Below are positions 9,921 to 21,750 of a stretch of 64,000 nt of DNA, piece by piece (the first letter of the stretch is position 1; every line of letters begins with the position of its first letter). Where the stretch lies: the NCBI GenBank assembly GCA_029532415.1, contig JAQOTA010000052.1, positions 1,364,001 through 1,428,000 on the forward strand, in the 5' to 3' direction. The position numbers and the translations under genes are program-made. Source of the stretch: Marasmius tenuissimus. Lineage: Eukaryota > Basidiomycota > Agaricomycetes > Agaricales > Marasmiaceae. A model generated the notes under the pieces. It was not told the origin of the DNA, did not search any database, and worked only from the letters and a program-made list of their open reading frames with translations.

Positions 9921-12900
9921 ATGTCGCCAGATTTATCGTCTCTCAGTCTTCATGACCCCGGACTCAATCCGTTTATGCAAGACCACAAATTCCCGGAGAG
10001 TGATGAGACCTCCGAGGAGCGGTATATCCAAAAATTGAAGCAATACGCGCAATCCGTTCCTTATTCCGTGGAACCTTATTCCAAGATGATGGAAATGCTC
10101 GACTTCATTCTGTTGCGAATCATTCAGTGCATAGAAGCAAAGGACTATGATGTCGGTTTTCTGCAGTGGGATAGTATGGTTACCTAGTGAGTTATACGGC
10201 TCTTTTTTGCCACCCTTGCGCCTCATGCTGCGAACAATCTAGCTGGTCCATGCTCAAGTATCCCATCCCGAAAGACAAAAGAATCCTCCTTGCCAAGTTA
10301 TACTTCCATGTTAGCGTCACCCCTGGAATGTCGGCGCAGGTCATTGCTACTTGTGCGGACGGATTCAAGGTTCTCACGCAGTCGAGGAAGAAAGTTTCTG
10401 TGAAGGATTTCAGGCTGCCTTGGAAGCCCATATACGATATTCTCAAGGAAGATCTCTTTCTCGACCGTCGACAATTTGAATACACGTGCGTATCTGTCTG
10501 CGCCACAATTTACCACGACCTTACGCTCGTTTCAGCCAACTGTCCTGGTGTATGGGATACATAGCAGAGAACTCGAGGAGGTTCTTCCACCCTGCCGCTA
10601 TAAGCGACATGCTCTCCACATTCTTACCATTGATGGACGGAACCGTTTTAGACGTGCGTTCTTGTCGTGTATTATACTTGCTCCGCGTAACTGACGCCAC
10701 CTTTTCGTAGTCGGTTCTTTCTTCTCAGTACTACCTTCTCTCATTCCTGCCGTTAAGTCATCCACAATCGTATCTTCCGACCCTAATGCGAATGTGGGAG
10801 TCGATAAACTCCTATATGTATGATGAACGCATGTTGTCCTTTCTCGCAAAGTTGGCGGAGATGCATGTTTCGCCAGAAGTCAGCGATCCCCGCGAGATTG
10901 CGGAACTTCCAGATGATGAGATATCCGAAGGAGAAAAACGCGCTAAGTGGTCTCAGGACGATGTGAGCGAGGGCTCAATGTGGCCGGGCCTTTACAAGGA
11001 CGTAGGCATCTTTACGGAGCATGAATGGAGCCTTCTTATGTGCAAATGTCTGGCATCCATGGGTGCGTTCTCACATGTCCGTCATGTGTGCGCCCTGTTG
11101 GCTCATGTACATCACAGAAATACCGTTGGCAGATTCTGGTTCCCTTACCACAGGGCCCTCGGCGGATAACCAGGCCGGATTCGAGATTGGGAGGTTACCT
11201 AAGCCCAGCTGGAGGATCTGTGAGTGCCACCACACATTTGTGGAGACATCGCTAACGGTGTGTCAAAAGCATCGCTGGCTCGGATTATCGTCTACTCGAT
11301 GGCGCCGGATGGCATGCCCGCGCCCCCCTCTAGTGCTCCTACGCCGTTTTTCACTCCGCTCCCGTCTGGCATGAACACCCCTGCCATCCAGACAAGTACT
11401 CTCAAGGATTATCTCTCTGCACCACTCGGCAAGAGCGTGCAGTCAAAGGGGAAAGCTTACATCGCGGGGTCGAAGGCCCTCGACTCCCTCATTAGATTCA
11501 TCGCTTCGATTCAGGACTTTTTCCATGTATCAAATTCTGGATCATGGACCAACGATGTGAGTGTTACGCCACCCTTAAGCTCGTGCCCGACTCATATCGT
11601 TTCCAGTTGAGTGCCTTCATCAAGTATATCGTGTACGACTTCAACAAAAGTGAGACAATATGCCCATCTCTTCAATCCCGAATGTTTATGACACATCTAC
11701 AGGATGGCATGAAGAGCGGCAATTAGACTGTGAGACACCAATAGTACTTACCTTCCTCTTCTTCTGTGATTTCATGTCACTGAATCATTGCGGCGTTATA
11801 GAACCGCCGACTCACTAGATCAATGAGGAGGGAACTGGTCAAGTCCCTGAGGACGGTGTGCCTGCTTGCAATGTTCTCTCAAGATTCGACCACCGTTTCG
11901 AATATACAAAGCTGTCTCAAGTCTATGAGTGTTATGGAACCGGACCTAATCCTTCATCCTATAATTGAACGAGCCGTTCCGTCTCTAGAAGCGCTCGTAG
12001 AGGTACGCACGCTCTCGTAGCCGTCGTTGCTTAGGGCTAAAGATATTGATTCCTTCTCCCTCCCTTAGACACAGTGAGTAGTATCATCGTTTCGTGTATA
12101 AGAATGGTTAGTGATTTGCTCAGGCGCACTGTCGCTGTCATCAAAGCCCTAGGTGCTGTCGCCCCTGCTTTAGTATCTCGGGAAGTTTACTATCCCGGAG
12201 CAAAGTACTTGGTACCAATACTTGAGCTGTTGATCCCCGGTATTGATTTGGTGAGCAAGCATCATTCAATTTTTCGTCACCGGTCTCATTGTGCAATACA
12301 GAACGATCCTTCCAAGACAGTAAGTCACCGGTAGTCCTCCTCGCGCTTGGTCGTGACCATCTTGCCAGCTTTGTACGACGGCTTTTCTCGTAGAGATTTC
12401 TCAGTATATCAAGTTCGGGGATCTCAATGCCACTGAAAATGGCCAATCCCCATCTGATTCTGGGTTTACGGAGGCGAAGAAAATCGAGATCAAGCTTCCC
12501 AATCTTACGTTGGAGAAAGGTGATGAGATGTACGATTTGAACCTCGAACCAAGGTTGTCAATTGAGGAAGAGGACATGATACTCAAGGCGAGAGCCCCTG
12601 CTTTACACTCACGGTTTTTTTGCTGAATGCACCATACAGGACACCACCGCGTCGTTTGCCGACTGGGTGACAAACTTCATTAGGAGGGTCATACAGCTGA
12701 TGGAGAATCTTCCGGAAGAGGGGCCAAACGGCACCGCAGGAGGGGCGACTGAAAGTACGCGGCAACCTCATCCAACTCGTCCCTTCGATAACCTTTTTTG
12801 CAGCCCAAGTTGTCAACGCAGTTGCAGGTGCCTGCAATCAAATTTGCGTTCACCTTTCTGAACCTCTCTATGATCTGGTGCTCAGGATGGTCTTCGAATA

Positions 12901-15900
12901 TGCTAGCACCAATGTGCGATCCAATGCTGTTCGAGCAATACATCAGCTTGTTGAATGTATTGCCAACGCTAACCCGGAGAAGACTCTGGCAAAGTTCTTG
13001 CCATTTTGCGAGAGGAACATTCGGATTGAATTGGAGAACGGCGCAAGCTCACTTCGAACGACGTCTTCTTCATTACCGCTACCATCCGATGCGACTCTTC
13101 ACTGGAGTATGCCCAAGTTCCTCAAGGGTGCTCATTAGCTGACTTTAGACGCGCTATACAGATCTTGCCATTCTGCGGGGAACCGTGTACAAGTGCGTAT
13201 TCCGCTTCTTCTTGTCAGATTTTTGTTTGACCGAGTTTTTCTAGTGATGGCAAAGCGGTTCGTCTTGCAACTACATATCGTGGACTCTAGGGCTGATAGT
13301 CTACCGCAGGTTCTCGGGCATAAAGACACTTTTTTGTCGCTCCTAAAGCTTCTACATCTGAAGACCCTTTCCAAACGTGGATACTCATGGACTGGCAAGC
13401 TTCTGTCCAGTATGTTGCTCACGTTGACGCATACCTATCCCCTGGAGAACAAATTTGTAAATCCTGATGAATGGAATAGCAAAGGTTTTTGGCGTTTTTC
13501 GATATGATCTCCACCTCGCTAACATGTCAAAAGAGTTTATCTGGAACCACCATCAGCACTGGGGAAAGCTGTACGCCCCGGGAGAAGTGACCGTACGTAG
13601 GGGCTCGCGCCATCCAGAGAAACTCAGCTTGACAATCCACGCAGGTATCCTGGCATGTCCCGAATCAGGAGGAAATCGATTTCGCGATCCAAGTATTTAG
13701 AGAGCTTATTGAACCTACCCTCTGCATCCTTGAGAGTCTATTGCTCCCAGGTCAGTGATATACGAGGCGCCATGTCGACTCGCTGACTAACTTCGGATAA
13801 ACAGGCGTTGTTCGCGATGCTATCTGGCGTAACAATTTTTGCCGGTATGTTGTGACCCGTCTGAAGTCTTTTTCTTGTTAACCTTTCGTCCAGACATCTG
13901 ACTCTTGTTCGAAACGCCTTTTCTGGCATCCCGACTTTGTTGAAGGAGTACATATCTTCCGAGGAACTCCAATCGGCTGCTGCCACAAGTGACATATTGT
14001 TCGTCTCCCCGACCTCATTATGTACCTCTTCACTGATCTTCCTTTCAGAGATGAGATCCCTGAAATGATCGCGAGCTGCGAGCCCCTGAATGCTGGTTTC
14101 TGTCTGACTGACCCTTCAGACGAACGTTATCGCTATATCCATTCTTTGCGACAAAGGTTTGGCAAATTCCTACACGAAGCATCTGTTTCACTCCGTCAGC
14201 AAGGCGAAGAAAATACAGTGGACGCGGTCCAGATGCTGGTGAGTGTCGAGTCTTAGACTTTTCCAAGGTTCCGCTACATTCAAATCAATGTAGTTGCGCT
14301 CCATTAAAACGTATCTCCTCGAATATGGGGATCATCGCGACGGGTAAGCACATTGCGCCAGCTATTCGCTGACTCGTCCAACCTTCCTCTGCATAGATAC
14401 TACGTCAATCAAGACCAATACATCTCCGCGAAGAACGTTGCTCGGCAGTACGCGAAACAGAAGGTGTGGCCGCGTGCAGTCTACGTCCGGCAAGCGAGGT
14501 GATATTGAATCCTGCACAGTCTGTGATTGTGTTGACCCTTGTCCTCGCTAGGTTCTATCATTCTGCGCGTCTTCGATGGAACTCAATCGAGCGCCTGCGA
14601 GGTTTGCAAGAAGATGACCTTATTGACGATGTGACGCAGTGGTCAATATGGCATTATGCTGTTGTTCGAATGTGGGTAGACGTTCCAGCGCGTTGTATGC
14701 CTTTTCTAAGAAAGTTGTAGTTCGAGCCAGTCGCTTCTGGAAAGCCTTTGCGCGGTTTGTTTCGTTTCTCCCGTCGTATCGGGCCAGCACTAAAGTGATT
14801 ACAGGTTTACGATGGCGTCAGACGGAGGGCATTACCCATTCTCTACAATGCCCTCAAGAGGAGCAAGGACATGGATGATGACAGAATGAAAGGTGCCTTG
14901 TGGACGCTGAATCTTTCTTCGTTTGGAAAGTATGCAGTTTCTGGTGAGTTCGCATTCGTGTCGGTCCCAATACTATCCCAATTGCCTTCCTAAAGAACCT
15001 ACGCTCGCCACCGATATCTTCGTGCACCTGCTGGGATGCCAACATAACGAAAAGGTTTGGCAAACCTCACCATGCGTAGTCCCTCATCTCAATCGCTCTT
15101 GCAGCAATCCATTCAGAATTGCGTTCAGATGGTCACGGATACCTGTAGGCCTCTCTTCAAGTTTCGGTCCATCGCCTCGGGCACTCACCACACGGGTCAT
15201 GACAGGTCTGGCCGGTTTTACAGAACCAACATATGTGGTATACGAGATGCCCTTGCCTCCTTCTGTTGACAAAGTTCTGCAGCATTTTAAAGCAACCCTT
15301 GGCTTCAGCGCACAAGACGTTGCCCTCACCAATAAATGCAGCCATAATGTGATATGCAGGGTGCATTCGATGAACGAAGCTGCTGAGAAGACGGTCCGTA
15401 TACGCGAAGAATCTGACCTTGCTACTGTCGTCCTCACCTCTTGACAGGGCACAGCAGTGATGGCGATAGGAAAGTCTTCTGAAACGCACTGGCGCTATGC
15501 AATCGTGGCCTTGCGTTGTTTACGAACACTTATTCGCCGCGATAAGCCATTGACTCCATCGCAGATGTCGTATTTCCTCGAACGGGTGCACGATAGTCAT
15601 CCTACCATCGTGAGTTTGAACGTGTTTTGGATCTCGTAGACACTGTACGCTAACTTAACAACCCGATACCAGCGCTATGTGCGTATCATAATCACTGTGT
15701 CTCTGCTGCTACTGAACTGGTTTCTAGTACGCTCAACGCGGGATCATGAAAGGCACACGGAATATCAAGTTGCGAAGCTATTGTCCAACTCCCGTCGACT
15801 TGGTTAAAGGGCGAAACCATAATCCCTTGAAAGTTTCGGTCGCCGCAGAACTTTCACAGTCGACAACCATGAAGTATTTGAAAGACTACAGGACCCCCAT

Positions 15901-18535
15901 TGACATCGACAATATGGCGAGCGATACGTTAGTCGTTCCCATCCCCTCATGTATTGATTAGTAATGACTGACCTTTTGTCCGTCAGACTATTCTTCGACA
16001 AGACCCCTCCTGGGTGGTCAGTGCTTGGAGACTCTATCTCGTTTTATCGGCCTCCCGATTCCAGAAAATCGACGTTCACATGGGAGGAGCCCAGCTTGGA
16101 AGCCATAGCCGCTGCTCAGAAGATAGCGACAGACCCCTCGTTCTGGAAGAAGCTCTCGAGCTATCTTGCTGAAGAAACGCATGATACCACGATGACGCAG
16201 GATAATGTTTCGAACGTAAAATCCATCTGTGAGTGAATTTGCATATAACATGAAGCGGTCGACGGCTGAACATCGAGCACCATAGTCCAACTGCTAGAAG
16301 ACGTGCCATTCGAGGCTCTCCGTCCCAAGATAGAGTCTTTACTAGCCGACAAGGAACCTGATAAGCAGCGTGCCGCCGCGGAACTGATTGCTGGTGTCAT
16401 CGGGGGCTCAAAACATTGGCCTTTGAACAAGCAAAAGGCATTCTGGGAGTGGTACAAGCCGTATATCGCCAAAACGTTCGGCCCAAACCTGAAGAGTGAT
16501 ACGGTGGGGATTTGGACGTCGTTCCTGGAGGTACGGCTGTCTCTGAACTTTTTCGTACGGGGTACTGACTCCCCTTGAAGTATATATTTTACAACAGGGA
16601 TCCTCGGAGAATTCAGCCCCTCTTTGACCATATCCTGGAGCTTTTCAAGACACTGGACTACAGCACAGAGCTCTCCTTCGACGCTGTCAAGATCCTCTCG
16701 TTGTTTAGGGCCTGTTACGAGCAACTGGGAAGGAAGATCAGTGCCTGGATCGACGAAATCGTGGGGAGGTGCTGGCTCGAAATACATAGCGAGCACGAAG
16801 ATGTGAGTGTTTTTTCTAGCACTTCGGCTGAAGCTTCTGATTCTCGATTTAGGTACGAGCCTACGTCGCCGAAATCCTTGCCTTTGCAGATAAAATCAAG
16901 GTGAAGACTAATTGAACTCTTTTGCTTCATGGCCCACTCAATCACCGTTTTCCCGGCCTTCCCTCTATCAAAGTGGCAACCCCGCCCGTCCATCCCCAGC
17001 GCAGAGATACTTTCCAAAGAGTGTCGCCTGGTTCCTGTTACCTTCGACATCATGGGCATGCGCGGCAGTTACCATAAAAACAGGGTGAACGATATCGTGT
17101 CCAACTTTAGGAAGTGGTCAGAAAGTCGTGTTCCAGGAGTCCGAGCATTCCAGTCGGACTATGACAGGGCTGGTGTCACTGTCTGCAAATGGTCCGTAAA
17201 CAATGCAATGCCTTTGACTTATTGGGGGTGACTGAACTTGTTTTCTCGCAGGCTGTTCCAATCCCTCCATGACACCAACGCGATTTCGGTAGGCTGTTCC
17301 AATTCATTGTTCAACTTTCGCTCTTCTACCTGACTCACGTTGTATCCAGGTGTTTGATTACATCCTACCACTGATGGTACGTCTCTCGTGTTCTTTCCGA
17401 TTGACTTGCATTTACATTTTTCTACTAGCCCGAACTCTTCCGCTTTGTCGACCTAAACGACAACGACGACCTTGCTTCCAGGGCTAAACTCCGTAAGAAC
17501 GATGGGTCTCCTATTATTCGAGCCTTGACGGTGTCTGAATGTGTTCCCATAGTTCTCGTTCGGATGTGCGGTGTCAGCCCTCCGCGACCACTGATCAACC
17601 CTATATTGGATGCGATTTTCGACGCCATTCAGAATTCACCGGTTAGTGGGTCCTTTGTTTATCAAGAGCCTTTTGACTCAGCAATTTCCTGAACTCAGTC
17701 ATGGAGAGTTCGTCTGAAGGCGTTGCCTCTGGTTCAAAGTAAGCTGTCAAGTTTTATACGCAGGATTGACTAGCTTGCTAAGATGTTTGCAGTCTTCTAC
17801 TTCAGGCAATTCTTCCTGATCAGTGACATCAAAATAACGGAGATACTGGAGGTGGTATGCAAGTGTCTCGACGACGAGGTTGTCGAAGTTCGGGAGATGG
17901 CTGCGACGTGAGTGCCTCTTGTGCCCTCGATATTGTAGTGAACCAACCGAGTCTGACGCTCAACCAGGACACTCTCTGGGATCCTCCGGTTGTCTCCTCG
18001 AAGTAGCGTTCTCACACTGAAGGTAATCGTCTACAACAGGGTCCGACGTCTCATAGCTAAGCACCCCTCTCCCCAGAAACGTTTCGTCCGTCTGGCAAAG
18101 AACAGCCACATCCCCGATCGCAACGATCCAACATACAGCAAGAGCATTCGACAGCGACACGCTGCCATTCTCGGGATCTGTGCTCTCGTAGACAGCTACC
18201 CCTACACAGTGCAGAAGTGGATGTCGGATCTGTTGACGAACGTGCTGGCGGAGTATACATACGATCCTGTGAGTCTACTTCCAGTGTTGTTTTGGCATCA
18301 TGCTCAGCGTGATCCATGCATGTAGATTCCGATATCCAACACCGTCCGAAAGTGCGCGAGGAACTTCAAGAAGACGCATCAGGACACTTGGCATGAGGAT
18401 TCGAAGCGATTTGATGATTCTCAGTTGGCTGCGTTATCGACTTTGTTAACTGGATCGTCGTATTGTGAGTCCCGTCGGGTTGAGGCTTCATCTTGGTCCA
18501 TAGCTGACTTTTGCTTCCCTTCTATAGACGCGTGA
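9921..18535 (+). CDS. BLM10: proteasome activator BLM10/PA200, copy A
   Basis: A HEAT-repeat ring of about 1,900-2,000 residues that caps the 20S proteasome and opens its gate. Recognisable segments in order: MLDFILLRIIQCIEAKDYDV near the start, LPWKPIYDILKEDL, ADNQAGFEIGRLPKPSWRI, LARIIVYSMAPDG, YYPGAKYLVPILELLIPGID, NPEKTLAKFLPFCERNI, GASSLRTTSSSLPLPSDATL, KRGYSWTGKLLSSMLLTLTH, PLENKFVNPDEW, DRMKGALWTLN, WRYAIVALRCLRTLIRRDKP, QDNVSNVKSI, DKEPDKQRAAAELIAGVIGG, YNRDPRRIQPL, NSHIPDRND and the C-terminal end GSSYYA. YYA is an HbYX motif, the element that docks in the proteasome alpha pockets. At least 30 small exons. I traced most joins and found no unavoidable stop codon. The joins include predicted micro-exons of 5 nt (12069-12073) and 6 nt (15673-15678), a GC-donor intron (12588-12639), and a final 8-nt exon (18528-18535). 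A diverged paralog, copy B, lies at 48960-56700. Alternatives for some joins remain open. Confidence 0.92.
18528..18535 (+). other. 8-nt terminal coding exon of BLM10 copy A (HbYX end)
   Basis: Intron 18465-18527 (donor TATT|GTGAGT, acceptor CTATAG) splits a Tyr codon. The last exon supplies the end of that Tyr, then Ala and the stop, completing the YYA C-terminus. Copy B ends with an intron in the same position and an 8-nt exon. Confidence 0.8.
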
Positions 18536-18775
18536 TAAATCTGAAGATCGAGGGAGTCAAGATTTCAAAACTAATATACATTTAGGTCCATCTAATTTCT
18601 GCAGGCTATGTGTGTTATGTTACTGTCATTGTACTAGGAGGAAGGAAGAGCTATCGTATGTTGTGCATGTTGCTATCGGAATCGGAATAGAAAAAAAATG
18701 TTCATAGAAGAACAGGCCCGTATTCGAAAGATCAAGAAACATGGGGAAGAGGACAGTCGCTCACAATTGATTGAA

Positions 18776-19645
18776 TCAATTCTCCACCGTCGCCGCAGCC
18801 AACACCGCTGGCATCGTCGTCTCCTTCCCATCCGCCGTCCCCGACCGCGCGCCTGCTTGAGGGATATCGTCAATAGGTGCTGTGCGTTTCGGATATCCTG
18901 ATTTGACACGGTTATTCGAGATGGTTTCTCTGTAAGGAGGTGTAATTATCCCCGTTTTGCAATATAAGGCAGTACGCAAAACACTCACCTAATCTCAGCA
19001 ATGAGATCATCAATAGGGTACCAAGCAACCGAACTGTACGATATGCCTCTCCACCAGCCTGTTAGGTCTGCAGAGCCGATGTAGGCATGACAGTGGAGGT
19101 GGTCTGTTATGGGGATTTTGGTGTCTTTGAAGGGTGGGTTTATGAAGCCGATGTGGAAAGGTATGTTGTCATTGCTGGTGGTAGAGGTCGTATCTGGATC
19201 CGAACGGAGAGAGGAGAGAAGACGGATGGCAATGTTACGGATGTTGACGAGGAGAGGGAGGTCAGTTGAGGACTAGGGAAGGGATGTGAGCTGGGGAGGC
19301 GAGGAAGCCAAGAGCGCTTGAGACGCACGAGGGTGTAAATTGACGGAACATGTAGGCTAAAATGGACAGGTGTTTAAGACTTATTTATTTCTCGGGTAAA
19401 GATGAGGAAATAGCTCACTTTAATGTGATGATAATATGTCCTCGAGAAGACACAGGATGTTCTTGCTCGAGGTATGCGGTGAGGATGTCGTCGCGCCATA
19501 GGATTCTGGGAGGTGCAGCCGTTCCATTTGGTGAAGGTTCTTCCGCTTCTGCATTTGATTGATTTGCTGCTGCTTCAGTGGCAATACTACACATAGGGCA
19601 CCCAGGTTTCGGTGAAAAATCCATTGGCGGTGAAACTCGAATCAA
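18776..19645 (-). CDS. HIT (histidine triad) domain protein
   Basis: Histidine-triad nucleotide hydrolase/transferase fold. Four exons on the minus strand (19419-19645, 19329-19356, 18989-19272, 18776-18929) join in phase to 230 residues. The start region has PGCPMCSIATEA, then RILWRDDILTAYLEQEHPVS and GHIIITL, the typical first beta strands, then LHVPSIYTL and, near residue 150, DHLHCHAYIG. HLHCHA is the H-x-H-x-H active site written with hydrophobic spacers. The C-terminal tail (SGYPKRTAPIDDIPQAGAR and beyond) is unlike the core and probably disordered. The CxxC-like cysteines near the N-terminus could bind zinc as in some HIT proteins. Substrate cannot be told from sequence. It is tail-to-tail with BLM10 copy A (240 bp) and head-to-head with the TRAX-like gene (221 bp). 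Confidence 0.87.
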
Positions 19646-19866
19646 GTTGGTCGTCGTCGTGATATGCTGGCCAAGGTTGCGATGGTCACCCGCTACTGTA
19701 TCTTGTTCGGTCGATCGTTTTCCCTTTGCTCAAACAGCCAACAACTCGAACTTTATCCATGACGCGTCCCTATACGGAATTTTAACAGGAGAAGGAGAAG
19801 GGACGCGAGCTTGCTGCTGTTCTGTCAGATGAGAGATGAGTTCTTCCTGTCAAGGACGACGTCCAC

Positions 19867-20880
19867 ATGGCTTCGATTTCTAACAACAACATCCGTGATA
19901 CCTTTGAGCACTTTCGCGAGGAGCTCGATGAGCACAACGATAGAAGAGAACGTCTCATAAAGGTCTCACCCTCATTCACTCTCTTACCACTGCCTTAATT
20001 TTAATACTCAAACAGGCCAGCAGAGACATCACCAACGTCTCAAAACGAACCATCTTCCTCCTTCACCGTCTCGTTCAAGATGCCAACACCAACAATTCCG
20101 ACGAATACATTTTTGCATGTAAAAATGCTGCGAAACAAGGACGCAATAAGCTCCAACAAGTCAACGAAATCTATACCGGTCTGAAGGAGGACTTGATCGA
20201 CGAGGAGAGATTTTGGAGGTACCATCGACAGGTATCGCCCGGGTTGCAGGAGTATATCGAAGCGCTGAGTTTTGCGCATTTTCTGGAGCACGGAACGTTG
20301 ATCACATCGAGGGAAGTTCAACAAACGTTGATGAATGCAGATGGGCAGGCGGTGGGTGTTCGATGCGACTGGTTTGCTTGAAAATGGCTGATCGTGTGGC
20401 TATCGACATGCAGTTTTTCCCTTTGACGACGTCGGATTACCTTCTGGGTATCTCGGACTTGACGGGAGAGCTCATGAGATACGCTATCTCTGGGTTCGGA
20501 AGACTGGGAGGACGGTCCAGAGCCAATGAAGTGTGCTCGTTCGTGCGGAATTGCAAGGCTGGTGAGCAGCCAAGGTCCCGCGTGCACTTGGGAATCGTGG
20601 CTCACGGACATTGCAGACCTTGAACGATTTACACCCTACGTATGGGAACTGAACAAGAAGCAAATGGTCACCGCACAATCATTGACGAAGATTGAGGATG
20701 GTACGCTTTGGTCCGATTTTTACTTGAAAGCCGTGCCCTTGGCTTACTTCCGGCTCTCCGCTAGCTGCCTACGCTGTCGCCATCCGCGCGTCAGAGTACG
20801 ATCTGAGCCCAGACCAACTTGACCAGTTCGTGGATAATTTCCTGGCAACATACTCGGAAGACAAGGGTAGAGATTCGTAG
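19867..20880 (+). CDS. translin family protein, TRAX (TSNAX)-like
   Basis: Translin and TRAX form the C3PO endoribonuclease, which processes RNA fragments and tRNA leaders in fungi. Five exons (19867-19962, 20016-20351, 20414-20561, 20617-20700, 20765-20880) join in phase to 259 residues. The helical bundle shows DTFEHFREELDEHNDRRERL with KASRDITNVSKRTIFLLHR at the N-terminus, DYLLGISDLTGELMRYAISG in the middle, and LTKIEDAAYAVAIRASEYDL near the C-terminus. DYLLGxxDLTGELMR and the KxExxxYAxxxRxSE pattern point to TRAX rather than translin. TRAX provides the catalytic Glu residues in C3PO; acidic residues suited to this are present, but I cannot place them with certainty. Confidence 0.88.
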
Positions 20881-21588
20881 CCGAAATAGAGGGCAAGATG
20901 TGAATTGTGTGTACGATAGCAGATAGCTTCAGCTCGAGCCTAAAGAATCAGAAACTTCAATTTGCTGTCCCTATCTGCTCGATTTCTCCCTTGACGCGAC
21001 ATGAGTCCGACAGTGGTTTGTTCCACTGCTCCATCAGACCCTGAGCCTAAAGGCCTAACTAATGATATTGATGCCCTATTCATGTCTCTCCTTCCTGACA
21101 TACTGTAGAATTCCAAGAAGCTCAAAACATGTACTAAGATGGTTTGCATCGTGCCCATCGCGTTCGACGCGTCCATTTCGAGCGATTTAACGTCATTAGC
21201 AACGCGTTTTCACACGCGAGGCACGGTCGCCTCGCCTGGCAAACTGTGGCAGTTCGTGATGCCGAGGGTCTAGTGCCTTGTTTCTTGGTCTCGTACTCTC
21301 ACCCTCGACGTCAGCTCCAGTCATCACCGGCACCCTCGAACTCCCTACACTCGGGTCAATTCATATCAGAACTCCATAAACTCAACGTTCTTATTCTTTT
21401 GATATCGATAGCGGCAGTGTCCTAGGGCTGCGAAAAGGCGTGCTAGGGCGTGTTCGAGTCCAAGGTTGAGGCGTGTTCTGCGATAAGCATAGCATTGCTT
21501 TGACTTTGCCATCAGGAATTCAACATTCTCCGGGAATCAACTTAGTTATTTCGAATCCGAATTCTAGGAAGACCTTGGGTAGGGTAGG
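20881..21588. other. intergenic
   Basis: No supported gene. A 93-codon open frame at 21144-21425 has no recognisable motif. The stretch should contain the TRAX-like 3' end and upstream control sequence of the next gene. Confidence 0.4.
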
Positions 21589-21596
21589 TATATAAA
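21589..21596 (+). promoter_or_regulatory. TATA box candidate for the gene at 21751
   Basis: TATATAAA lies 155 bp before the chosen start codon and is followed by a CT-rich leader (CCTCTCTCTACGACC and similar), the usual arrangement in basidiomycete promoters. Confidence 0.5.
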
Positions 21597-21750
21597 CCCA
21601 GAGCTTGTCGGTTAACCCCTCTCTCTACGACCCGGTGTCTGTCTCTTGTTCCACCTCTGGGACAACGTTCATCTCCCTTTTACTCCCTTTTCTCTATCTG
21701 TGACGACCCCTTTCCTGGTCTCATCTCTACCTCTCTCTATCTCGAGAACG

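Noticed and set aside
11721..11830. Apparent stop in BLM10 copy A suggesting a pseudogene
   Set aside because: Moving the donor from GACT|GTGAGA to CCAATA|GTACTT keeps C-E-T-P, which the family has, and avoids the stop.
14640..14810. Apparent frame break in BLM10 copy A
   Set aside because: Using acceptor AAGAAAG before TTGTAGTTCG gives C-S-S-S-Q-S-L-L-E-S-L and then V-Y-D-G-V-R-R-R, consistent with the family, so no break is needed.
16161..16796. 211-codon minus-strand open frame
   Set aside because: Antisense to conserved BLM10 exons; the plus-strand reading has family conservation (DKEPDKQRAAAELIAG).
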